From the NCBI GenBank assembly GCA_900764115.1, contig CAAFMR010000003.1:1-7459 (forward strand): a stretch of 7,459 nt of DNA, in the 5' to 3' direction. Made by a program: the position numbers and the translations under genes. Positions 1-7,094 of the stretch are shown piece after piece (position 1 is the first letter of the stretch; the number at the start of each line of letters is the position of its first letter). The notes beneath the pieces were generated by a model. The model ran no database searches. It had not been told where the DNA came from and saw nothing but the letters and a program-made list of their open reading frames with translations. The stretch comes from Clostridia bacterium. GTDB taxonomy: Bacteria; Bacillota; Clostridia; Oscillospirales; Acutalibacteraceae.

Positions 1-629
1 GCCTCATACAGGGAAGGGGAGATGGTTTGCAGCGCCGACAGAAATATCAGCATCTGGATCCCGGTCTGCCACAGAAGATCGTAGATATTCTGTGCGATGG
101 AAGTGAAATACCCCACCAGCTCAGCACCCATCCCCAGCTCGGCGAAAAAGTTTTCCAACGCGCCGGAGGTGAAGGATGTGCCGATTTGACTGCTCACCTC
201 GCCGGACATCACATTCCCGGCAAAAGCGTCGCCATTGATGATCTGCATGACCGCGCCGGAGGCCACAATCACCGGAAGAAAGAAAATCGCCCGCGCCAGC
301 AGTCGGCCCCGGAACTTCTGATTGAGCAGCAACGCAAAGAAGAACGCCGCCACCAGGATCAGCGGCACGGTATACAGCATCTCCAGCAGAGAGCCAACCA
401 GCTTGCGCGTATAACTGGGATTTTCCCGAAAGATGGTGTAGAAATTCCGGATCCCCACAAACGCCGTGTCAAAGCGCCCCACCTCCGGCGTAACCGTGCA
501 AAAAGCAAAATAAATGGATTGTACCAGCGGCATCAGGAAAAAGGCGAGAAAGCCGAAGTAGAACGGCAGTACAAACAGCCGCCCCTGCATGCTGCGCCGC
601 TGCCGCATCGTAAATGTGCGCCGCTTCAT
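1..629 (-). CDS. Sugar ABC transporter permease, MalF/LplB type (5' part; end lies beyond the window)
   Basis: The first 209 codons of an inner-membrane importer subunit are visible; the frame is open to position 1. The protein starts MKRRTFTMRQRRSMQGRLFV, a basic cytoplasmic N-terminus typical of MalF/UgpA/LplB-type permeases. Membrane helices follow at about 19-42 (LFVLPFYFGFLAFFLMPLV), 84-103 (MLYTVPLILVAAFFFALLL) and 113-131 (AIFFLPVIVASGAVMQII), with RNFYTIFRENPSY between the first two. A hydrophilic insertion of about 40 residues (134-177, containing GDAFAGNVMSGEVSSQIG) precedes the next helix (about 185-200). The sequence stops at LQTISPSLYE with the first two bases of an Ala codon: this is the beginning of the EAA loop, so the ATPase-docking part lies just outside. 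The ATG at 629 is well supported by AAGGAGGA at 642-635. Its start overlaps the DUF5696 stop by 4 bp (ATGA), indicating translational coupling. Transported sugar unknown. Confidence 0.93.
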   Translation of the reverse strand, partial: MKRRTFTMRQRRSMQGRLFVLPFYFGFLAFFLMPLVQSIYFAFCTVTPEVGRFDTAFVGIRNFYTIFRENPSYTRKLVGSLLEMLYTVPLILVAAFFFALLLNQKFRGRLLARAIFFLPVIVASGAVMQIINGDAFAGNVMSGEVSSQIGTSFTSGALENFFAELGMGAELVGYFTSIAQNIYDLLWQTGIQMLIFLSALQTISPSLYE

Positions 630-2857
630 GCCAGTCCTCCTTCCCACACGGCGTAGCCGCCCGCGGGGACGGCATACCCGACGACCGACGCATCTGCCGA
701 CCCGTAATTCACCGCCACCACCGTGCCGCTCTCGTACACGGTGCAATAGACCTGCTCCGCCATCCGTCGGTGATCGGTGATAGTCTGATCATACAGCGCT
801 GCGTACACCGCCCCATAGGCGGCATAACACGCCTGCATCTCCTCCGCCTGCTGCGCATAGCCGGTGCTGTACAGAGAGGTGAAGGCTGAGCCGAGCAGTG
901 CTGCCGGATCGCCGCCCATCACCTGATACAGCGGGTCGCCGCCCAGTTCCAGACAGGTAAGCCTATACACGGCGCTGTCCGCTGCACGGCTGCCGCTGGG
1001 CATGGTGTAGGGGATATATCCATGCAGCACGATCTGCAAAAACGGTACGCTTTCATCCAACAGCCGACTGCCGTCGGATTGGGCAGCCAGCCCATAGATG
1101 CGTTGGGCATAAGGATACACATAGGCGTTGCCGCCATCCACCTCCACCCGATCGCCGCTGTTCGCCAGCATCCGGAGCACCGTCTGCCAGTTCCGACGGC
1201 ATTGCAGTCGGTCTGCATACCGCCCGGCAGAGAAGTCCGAATACAGCTCATTGCCCAGCCCCTCCAGCGTCACTGCCGTTTGCCCCAGCCCTTTCAGACG
1301 GGGAAACAGCTTTTGCGCCGCCTCCGGCACCCGCTGGCTGCTGAGCCGATACCAGGTCGGCACGAGCGCGTTATCCAGTTTATCCGAGGGCATCCGCGCG
1401 GTGTGCCATTCCCGCACATTAAACAGATTCACCGCACTGTCGTTAAGCACCGAGAATCCGCCGCCGGAGCGGGAAAAGTTCAAAAGATCCACCGACAGCG
1501 ACAGGGTGTTATCCCCCTGCTCCGCCACCGCGGTAAAGGCTTTCCACTCGCCGGGGGCAGCCATCGTGCGCAGCACCTTGCCGGACAGCGGCAGCTGGGC
1601 GTTGCGCACACCGTTCCCCGTCCAACCGATCAGCCGGGTGTTGACGGCGGACACGCCGGCCTCATTCAACGCCTGCACAATGGCCTGCGCCTGTTTGCCG
1701 GTGGTCATCGCCACCCTTTTGTTGCAGGGAAATCCCAAGAACGAGGCCGGCTTTGTGATCACACCATACATTTCCAGATGCAGCTGCGGCTCCGATGCCT
1801 GCTTTGTCAGCCCGCCGGTATCCAGCAGATACTGCCGATACTGCTCCGCCAGCCCGGCATAGCCCCGGGCGCCGTCTCCGATGCAACACAGAACGGAAAA
1901 CCGCGTTGCGTCGGTGTTGCTGCGGGAAAACCGGTCGACGCTCCGCTCGTTCGCCGCGTCGCCTTCAAATAACAGCATCTGATCCGCCACGCAGCGATAA
2001 AATTCCGCGCCTACCCGGCTGTACGCAGTCGTGTCCGACTGTCCCCGCGCCGTGATATGCGCCCATTCCGCCGCCTCGTCAATGATGGCAGTCAGCGCCG
2101 TGCCATTGCGCACACAGCCGTATACCGGCACAGCCACCGTCTCGCCCGGCTCTGCCGGATCCACAGTGACATCCCCGCCATAAACCGGCGCGTCAAAATC
2201 GGGCGCATCGCTATTCTGCGTATCAAATCGCACCAGCGCCCCACTACCGGAGGGCACAAACAGGTATCCCTCGTCGGTGCGGTCTCCAGCGCACAGATAG
2301 GGTAACAGCGCCACGCTATACAGCCGGGCATCTCCCTCTTCCGTGATGGCATCATTGCACACCGAAACCCGGAAGCCCGCGTCCTCCAGCCGAATCTCCA
2401 CCGGAATGCGGATCTCCGCATCCTCAAAATAATAGTCGATGCGCACCCCGTCCGCGATGGTCCGGCAGGCGGCCAACTCATAGGCCACACAATCCCCATA
2501 GCTATACGCCGTTTCCGTGGACATATGAGCGCCGTCGCCGTAATCCGGAATATACCGGATCACCAGCATGGAGCACAGCTCAGACAGCTCCGCCCCCGAC
2601 AGCTCGCCCGCTGTTTTTGCCGTCACCGGCGAAGAATCCCAGCGCTGCCCGGCACGGTCCTCCACCATAAAGGTGCAGTCCACCGTATCCAGCCGCAAAG
2701 TATATCCGCCGCGAGAAACGGTCAGCACGCCGGTCTCCGCTGCCCCGCCGTCAGAGACGGCGGGGGACTCTGCCCCCCGCACAGCCGGCGCTCCGCTCAG
2801 CAGCAGCGCTCCGGCCAGCAGACACAGCGCTATTCGGTTGTATATTTGTCTACCCAT
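626..2857 (-). CDS. Secreted DUF5696-type protein, possibly a glycoside hydrolase-like enzyme
   Basis: The 743-residue product has a Sec signal peptide (residues 1 to about 29, no lipobox cysteine) and no other clear membrane segment, so it should be exported and released or wall-associated. I assign it to the DUF5696 family from overall pattern and context: such proteins are known beside YIP1 and sugar-ABC genes in Firmicutes, and their function is uncharacterised. Residues about 43-320 are rich in beta strands and include VPSGSGALVRFD (201-212). From about 333 (YAGLAEQYRQYL) to 690 the pattern alternates strands and helices as in a TIM barrel: SAVNTRLIGWTG, LSLSVDLLNFSR, TAVTLEGLGNELYSD, VEVDGGNAYVYPYA and VPFLQIVLHGYIPY. 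The end (about 703-743: TVYESGTVVAVNYGSADASV, then VPAGGYAVWEG) resembles the small beta domain that closes many glycosidases. AAGGAG at 2872-2867 lies 9 nt before the ATG. The TGA overlaps the next start as ATGA. Confidence 0.85.
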   Translation of the reverse strand: MGRQIYNRIALCLLAGALLLSGAPAVRGAESPAVSDGGAAETGVLTVSRGGYTLRLDTVDCTFMVEDRAGQRWDSSPVTAKTAGELSGAELSELCSMLVIRYIPDYGDGAHMSTETAYSYGDCVAYELAACRTIADGVRIDYYFEDAEIRIPVEIRLEDAGFRVSVCNDAITEEGDARLYSVALLPYLCAGDRTDEGYLFVPSGSGALVRFDTQNSDAPDFDAPVYGGDVTVDPAEPGETVAVPVYGCVRNGTALTAIIDEAAEWAHITARGQSDTTAYSRVGAEFYRCVADQMLLFEGDAANERSVDRFSRSNTDATRFSVLCCIGDGARGYAGLAEQYRQYLLDTGGLTKQASEPQLHLEMYGVITKPASFLGFPCNKRVAMTTGKQAQAIVQALNEAGVSAVNTRLIGWTGNGVRNAQLPLSGKVLRTMAAPGEWKAFTAVAEQGDNTLSLSVDLLNFSRSGGGFSVLNDSAVNLFNVREWHTARMPSDKLDNALVPTWYRLSSQRVPEAAQKLFPRLKGLGQTAVTLEGLGNELYSDFSAGRYADRLQCRRNWQTVLRMLANSGDRVEVDGGNAYVYPYAQRIYGLAAQSDGSRLLDESVPFLQIVLHGYIPYTMPSGSRAADSAVYRLTCLELGGDPLYQVMGGDPAALLGSAFTSLYSTGYAQQAEEMQACYAAYGAVYAALYDQTITDHRRMAEQVYCTVYESGTVVAVNYGSADASVVGYAVPAGGYAVWEGGLA
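635..642 (-). promoter_or_regulatory. Ribosome binding site of the MalF-type permease
   Basis: The minus strand reads AAGGAGGA, a near-perfect anti-16S match, followed by CTGGC and the ATG at 629-627. It lies inside the 3' end of the DUF5696 gene and supports the start at the ATGA overlap. Confidence 0.9.
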
Positions 2858-2866
2858 TGTTCGTTT

Positions 2867-2872
2867 CTCCTT
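2867..2872 (-). promoter_or_regulatory. Ribosome binding site of the DUF5696 gene
   Basis: The minus strand reads AAGGAG, 9 nt before the ATG at 2857-2855, within the 19-bp gap after the TAG stop (2879-2877) of the YIP1-type gene. Confidence 0.85.
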
Positions 2873-2876
2873 AGCG

Positions 2877-4976
2877 CTACTGCATCATGCGGATCTCGGA
2901 ATAGATCAGGCTCACAAAGGACACCAGCTGCTGGATTAACCCATAGAACAGAGTCAGCAGAAACAAAATAATCGCAATGGCCAGCAGCGTAAGCAGCACC
3001 GACAGGACGGTTTTTCCAAAGGAAAACTGGTGGATCGCCGCCAGACCGACCAACAACAAACTGCCGGACCACAGGATGCCCACCCACAGCAGCAGGCTCA
3101 TAAAGCCGGATTCACTGAGGGTCAGCACATTGGACAACAGCACCCGTCCGTACAGAGCGACGATGAGCGGAATCAGCGCATACGCCGTCATACAGAGAAT
3201 TTCCTTCCACCGCCCCTTGCCCTCAATGAGCGTGCACACCGCCCAGTTGGCCAGGCACCAGACCAGATAGACGCCACCCGCCTGCACCAGCACAATGACG
3301 ATCTTATAGTCCTGCGGCTGCCGCTCATTGAACAGGAAGCCGGTCAGGAACCACTCCAGATTCAGCGCCACAAACAGCGCCAGCAAAATACACAGCACCG
3401 CCCGATAGGAGCCCATCCTCCGGCGCTTCAGTCGCTCCTCGCAACAATCCACCGGATGAAACAGCATATGGAACGGACAGCGGCCAGGCGTCAGTACCCA
3501 TTCATAGCCGCTCAGCGCTTTTCTGCGGCTGCGCTGCAGCAGCACAATCACACCTGCTATGGCGGCGATCACGCCGCCGAACAGCAACGGAAACCATTGC
3601 TTGAGCGTCGCCTTACGCACCTCCCGGTACGCGGTGGAATACCCCTGACGGTCATTGGCCAGCCGGTAGTATTCCATGGCTCTTTCAAACTGTCCGCTTT
3701 CCTCATAGGCCTTGCCGATACCGGCATACGCCATTTCGCTGTTGCTGTTCATGCGCAGCACCGTGTTCCAATATGTCACCGACGCTTCGTATTCCCCGTC
3801 GTTAAACAACCGGATTGCCTGCCGCTTTGCCAGCGTATAGGCGGTGGGGGTATACAGGATTACGGCATTCTGCTGAGCATCCAGTACATAGACCGTGTCA
3901 GCACTGCTTTCCAGCGCCACCGGGTCGCTCAGTTCCCCCAAGCGGTCGCCCATTCCGCCGAACACGGTGATCATCTCCCCTGCCGGAGAATACTGAAACA
4001 GCCGTCCCCGGGTCTGGTCCAGCGCTGTAATGAATCCGTCGCCATCCACCTCTACATCTATAAAGCCGGTGGCCTCTTCCTCCGCGGCAGAAATGTCCGT
4101 TTCCACGTCGCCGTACTGCTTGACTTCCAACAGGTCCAGCCCCTTGAAGTTCAGCTTACGGAAATTCCCCTTGGTATTCGTAGTGCCGGTCACTGTATAG
4201 ATAAACTGATCCGCGTCTATATCGAAATTTGTAAAGGAGGCGGGTGTACGCCGCATCCCGGCAGAGATCTGGTTACGGGTCATAAAACGGCTCCAGACAT
4301 ACTCGGACAGAACAGCGGCTGTCAGCTTGATGCGGTTCGTACCGTAAAAGCCGATGAACGAGCCGTCCGCATCGAAAGACAGCGCACCGTCTGTTATGCC
4401 GTCCACCAGCACATAGGTGATGCCGTTTTCGTCATGGAGCACCTTTGTCACGCTGAAAGCCGTCTGCGCATCCAGCAGATCGGTGTCCGGCTTCTCCAGC
4501 ACCGCCGTCACCGTGCCGTCCCGCCGGGCGATCAGCACCCGTTCATGCAGGGTGTCTGCCAGATACAGCATTCCGCTCCCGTCAACAAACAGCCCCTTTG
4601 CTCCGGTATAATCCACCGGCTGCCCCTGCCAGGTCAGCTGCGCCAGCTGCCGCACCGACTGCCGCCGGGCATCCACCGTCAGGATACGCCCGTTCCCCGA
4701 ATCCAGCAGCCACAGCTCCCCCGCGGACGTCAGACAGAGATCCTGCGGAGCCGACAGCGGGCCGACCCCCAGCGCTTCCCCTGTGATCCGCCCGGAAACC
4801 GCATAGCCCACCGGCGCCTCCACCGACGTCTCCCGGCTATCGTATTCATAGCTGCTTTGGGGGGTGTAGATCTGCACCTGGGCGGAAACCGATAACGCGC
4901 CCCAGCACAGTAGCAACAGAAACGCCCCCATACGACGCACGCTCCTGCGAGCGGCAGCCCTTGCTCTTTCTTTCAT
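2877..4976 (-). CDS. NHL-repeat / TPR / YIP1-type multi-pass membrane protein
   Basis: The 699-residue product begins with a basic, hydrophobic Sec signal peptide (cleavage near SVSA, residue 32). Residues about 72-380 contain repeated strand-turn units of NHL beta-propeller type, for example LCLTSAGELWLLDSGNGRIL, LFVDGSGMLYLADTLHERVL, VEVDGDGFITALDQTRGRLF and a last blade with VYVLDAQQNAVILY. Residues 383-446 are TPR-like helices (YEASVTYWNTVLRMN, AYAGIGKAYEESGQFERAMEYY). A first membrane helix spans about 462-480, followed by a basic cytoplasmic stretch and a LFHPVD...RRRMGS motif (505-523) that I associate with YIP1 proteins of this gene context. About five further hydrophobic segments follow (525-548, 557-583, 593-613, 625-648, 655-684). 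By this topology the propeller and TPR face outward. A role in sensing, or in assembling the neighbouring transporter, is inference; no enzymatic motif is seen. GGAG at 4987-4984 lies 7 nt before the ATG, inside the end of the GH5 gene. Confidence 0.85.
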   Translation of the reverse strand: MKERARAAARRSVRRMGAFLLLLCWGALSVSAQVQIYTPQSSYEYDSRETSVEAPVGYAVSGRITGEALGVGPLSAPQDLCLTSAGELWLLDSGNGRILTVDARRQSVRQLAQLTWQGQPVDYTGAKGLFVDGSGMLYLADTLHERVLIARRDGTVTAVLEKPDTDLLDAQTAFSVTKVLHDENGITYVLVDGITDGALSFDADGSFIGFYGTNRIKLTAAVLSEYVWSRFMTRNQISAGMRRTPASFTNFDIDADQFIYTVTGTTNTKGNFRKLNFKGLDLLEVKQYGDVETDISAAEEEATGFIDVEVDGDGFITALDQTRGRLFQYSPAGEMITVFGGMGDRLGELSDPVALESSADTVYVLDAQQNAVILYTPTAYTLAKRQAIRLFNDGEYEASVTYWNTVLRMNSNSEMAYAGIGKAYEESGQFERAMEYYRLANDRQGYSTAYREVRKATLKQWFPLLFGGVIAAIAGVIVLLQRSRRKALSGYEWVLTPGRCPFHMLFHPVDCCEERLKRRRMGSYRAVLCILLALFVALNLEWFLTGFLFNERQPQDYKIVIVLVQAGGVYLVWCLANWAVCTLIEGKGRWKEILCMTAYALIPLIVALYGRVLLSNVLTLSESGFMSLLLWVGILWSGSLLLVGLAAIHQFSFGKTVLSVLLTLLAIAIILFLLTLFYGLIQQLVSFVSLIYSEIRMMQ

Positions 4977-4980
4977 ATTC

Positions 4981-7071
4981 TCACTCCGACCGAGGATTCA
5001 CCGTATGTTTTCTCCGATAGGCCAGCCACAGAATGCCTCCCGCCAACAAGATCAACACCGCGCCCCCGCCGATCGCCACCGGCAGCACCCACGGATGCGC
5101 CGCAGATGCGTCGGCCGGCCGTTTTTCGGTCTTTCGGGTCACGGAGGTCGTGGGATTGCCGGCTCCGGAGGAGTCCGACGGGGTCGTGCTGTCGGATGAG
5201 GTCTCGCCGTCGGACGACGAGACGGTACCGTCGCCATTGGACAGGCGGACAGTTCTGGAACCGATCGGCACCGGCGCCCCGGCGATCGTACCCGTATAGA
5301 TGGCGCCGTACGCCTTGACCTCCAGCAGCCGGCACTCGTTTGTGTCCATCCGGTTGCCCCTGGTGATGATCAGGCGGATATACCGACCCGGCAACGCGTC
5401 AAAGGTATAATCGTTCTGTGCATCCCTGTTGTTTTTCACATCCCGGACGGTGGTATAGTCCGTGCCGTCGCTACTCACCGACAGCGTGAAATCCGCCGTA
5501 TTATAGTAGCCGTAATAGTTGGTATCGCTGGCGGCGTGGAACAGCGTGATCCGATCCAGCCAGTAGACCCGCTGCAAATCAAACACGACCGTCTGCGCAC
5601 CGCTGCCGTCGGACACCCACATGGCATCCGTGCCGTCGGTCAGCGCCGCCTTGGTGGTCTCTCCGCTGCTGACGGTGATACGGCTGCCAGGCAGCAAATC
5701 TTCCGGAAGCTGCCGGTCAATCGCCACCGACCGAGGCGTGAAGTCCGGCGAGAGCAATTGGGCCGCACTGTATACGGTCAGGCTCTTTCCGGTACAGTCG
5801 TCACCGGAATAGAAAGTCGTATAATACCGATAGGCCCCGGTGTGCGCCGCCACCGACGCCACCCGGCGGATATCAAAGCCCCGGTCCTTCAGCTGTTGCC
5901 CGGTATATTGCCCCGGCATCAGCGCCAGCGATTCGCCGCTGTACCGGTCGCCGGTATACAGCCGCACCGCTTGCTCCCGGCCACAGCGGAAAATATAGTT
6001 TTTTACAATCTGACCGGATGCGGAGGGATTGAAGGTCGGATAATCCGTATCCAGCAGCATGGGCGGAAAGGTGGCGCTCAGCGTCCACGCCGTGAAGGAC
6101 AGCTCCCACCGGTCGATGAACGCCATAATATCGCTCATATAGGTGCGGCTCTCGTCATCCTCCAGATCCCACGGCTCGATGGCATCCTGAAACTTGTGGG
6201 GACCGTTGTTGGCGTTGAATTCGCCCATATACAGCGGCACCTTGCCCAACACCTCGCTATGGTGCTTCTCAAAACTGAAGCCGTAGCCGTAGTTGTGGAT
6301 CTCATAGAGAACGCCGTTGCCGGTGGTATCGGTGAGCAGCGCATTCTCCGCCAGCAGCCCCTCGGTGACAGAGCCGGAATTGAGAGTCGTCACCGTCACC
6401 AGATTTTTCGCGCCGGTGGAGCGCACCGCCTCCAGCAGATTCTGCATTCCGATGATCGCTTTTTTGTGATGGTTGCCCATCCAGTCCACCGCCTCCCTGA
6501 TGGCACCGTGGGAGCCGTTGCGCCACTCGTCCCAGGTCACATCGTGGGGCTCATTATACAGACCGAAGATCACGTTGGGACAGCCGCCGTAGCGCTGCGC
6601 CATCTCCTGCCAGTAGGTGCGGTCGCTTTCATCCGGAGCAAAATAACGATGGTCGTTGAGCACCACATATACGCCGTATCGCACCGCCTCGCGGACCGCC
6701 TTATCAATGTATTCCCGATATTGTCTGCGCACCGCCGCATCGTCGCTGTTCCAGAACTTGGGATGCAGATTGATACGCAGACAGTTACACTTCCAATCCT
6801 CAATGGCTAGATAATAGTGATCCCAGAAATTGCCGTCACCGGTGGCAACGCTCTCTAGACTGGAAACATTCACCCCGGCGAGCCGAACGGCCTCACCCCG
6901 CCCGTTCACCAGATGATCCCCCTCGGCGCGCAACATCATGGACATATCCCATTGCGCCCGATCGAGCGTATCGGTATCAGCGGAAACGGCCATGCCCGCC
7001 GGGACCCCGCCCAGCAACAGCGCCCCGATAAGAAACAGCCCGATCAACCGTTTTGACAGCCGCTTTCTCAT
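4981..7071 (-). CDS. Secreted, membrane-anchored GH5-family glycoside hydrolase with beta/gamma-crystallin-like and F5/8 type C modules
   Basis: The 696-residue product is predicted to cleave beta-linked polysaccharide (cellulase/mannanase-type fold) outside the cell. Residues 1-31 form a Sec signal peptide (cleavage near AVSA). Residues about 45-365 are a GH5 barrel: R99 in CNCLRI, H141 in VLNDH, the acid/base E174 in LYNEPH, H259 in EIHNYGYG, the nucleophile E284 in YMGEF, and W329 in FTAWTLS are all present, so it should be active. Residues about 367-452 hold two Greek-key-like repeats (LYTGDRYSGESLAL and TFYSGDDCTGKSLTVYS) resembling beta/gamma-crystallins. Residues about 460-588 resemble an F5/8 type C (discoidin/CBM32) carbohydrate-binding domain. 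A Ser/Thr/Asp/Gly-rich linker (608-656), one membrane helix (661-685) and a YRRKH basic tail then anchor it to the membrane. I chose the ATG at 7071 because AAGGAG (7086-7081) sits 9 nt before it; the in-frame ATG at 7092 has no binding site. The stop lies 4 bp before the next gene. The GH5 subfamily and substrate are unknown. Confidence 0.92.
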   Translation of the reverse strand: MRKRLSKRLIGLFLIGALLLGGVPAGMAVSADTDTLDRAQWDMSMMLRAEGDHLVNGRGEAVRLAGVNVSSLESVATGDGNFWDHYYLAIEDWKCNCLRINLHPKFWNSDDAAVRRQYREYIDKAVREAVRYGVYVVLNDHRYFAPDESDRTYWQEMAQRYGGCPNVIFGLYNEPHDVTWDEWRNGSHGAIREAVDWMGNHHKKAIIGMQNLLEAVRSTGAKNLVTVTTLNSGSVTEGLLAENALLTDTTGNGVLYEIHNYGYGFSFEKHHSEVLGKVPLYMGEFNANNGPHKFQDAIEPWDLEDDESRTYMSDIMAFIDRWELSFTAWTLSATFPPMLLDTDYPTFNPSASGQIVKNYIFRCGREQAVRLYTGDRYSGESLALMPGQYTGQQLKDRGFDIRRVASVAAHTGAYRYYTTFYSGDDCTGKSLTVYSAAQLLSPDFTPRSVAIDRQLPEDLLPGSRITVSSGETTKAALTDGTDAMWVSDGSGAQTVVFDLQRVYWLDRITLFHAASDTNYYGYYNTADFTLSVSSDGTDYTTVRDVKNNRDAQNDYTFDALPGRYIRLIITRGNRMDTNECRLLEVKAYGAIYTGTIAGAPVPIGSRTVRLSNGDGTVSSSDGETSSDSTTPSDSSGAGNPTTSVTRKTEKRPADASAAHPWVLPVAIGGGAVLILLAGGILWLAYRRKHTVNPRSE
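4984..4987 (-). promoter_or_regulatory. Ribosome binding site of the NHL-TPR-YIP1 gene
   Basis: The minus strand reads GGAG followed by TGAGAAT and the ATG at 4976-4974. It sits just before the GH5 stop codon (TGA, 4983-4981), so ribosomes ending GH5 translation could restart here. It is the weakest of the four binding sites in the window. Confidence 0.7.
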
Positions 7072-7080
7072 GGTAACACA

Positions 7081-7086
7081 CTCCTT
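7081..7086 (-). promoter_or_regulatory. Ribosome binding site that fixes the GH5 start
   Basis: The minus strand reads AAGGAG, then TGTGTTACC, then the ATG at 7071-7069, a normal 9-nt spacing. Because this site lies inside the codons that follow the upstream in-frame ATG at 7092, it argues that translation begins at 7071. The protein then starts MRKRLSKRL, an ordinary signal-peptide N-terminus, rather than with MNKECVT in front. Confidence 0.85.
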
Positions 7087-7094
7087 ATTCATCG

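Noticed and set aside
27..656. A 209-codon plus-strand frame across the left end of the window
   Set aside because: The minus strand there encodes a clear MalF-type permease with membrane helices and a strong ribosome binding site; the plus-strand product is rich in Gln/Arg/His with no domain.
1022..1972. A 316-codon open frame on the plus strand, opposite the DUF5696 gene
   Set aside because: Same antisense composition as the other shadows and no recognisable domain; the opposite strand has the exported protein with a good binding site.
2872..2879. Perfect 8-bp palindrome TAGCGCTA at the YIP1-type gene stop codon
   Set aside because: Too short for a terminator, with no loop or T-run, and it overlaps coding and binding-site sequence; most likely chance.
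3440..3479. Cys/His cluster (C500, H503, H507, C511, C512) in the cytoplasmic loop of the YIP1-type protein as a metal site
   Set aside because: The HPVD...RRRMGS frame fits a motif I associate with this YIP1 family, which does not need the cysteines; the spacing does not match a known metal-binding motif.
3030..4895. A 621-codon open frame on the plus strand, opposite the NHL-TPR-YIP1 gene
   Set aside because: Its product is an atypical His/Gln/Arg/Pro-rich chain with no recognisable domain. It lies wholly antisense to a gene with clear signal peptide, repeats and membrane helices; long antisense frames are expected in G+C-rich genes.
4923..4976. Twin-arginine signal in the YIP1-type protein (ARRSVRRMG before the hydrophobic stretch)
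   Set aside because: Arg pairs are present, but the full S/T-R-R-x-F-L-K pattern is not; an ordinary Sec signal peptide with a very basic N-region explains it.
5104..5250. Imperfect TCGGAYGA-like repeats in the GH5 gene near its 3' end
   Set aside because: They encode the Ser/Asp/Thr-rich linker before the membrane anchor; such codon-level repetition is normal for linkers and does not indicate a mobile or regulatory repeat.
5536..6810. A 424-codon open frame on the plus strand, opposite the GH5 gene
   Set aside because: It is antisense to well-conserved GH5 and F5/8 type C motifs, and the product shows only low-complexity His/Arg/Ile-rich sequence with no family features.
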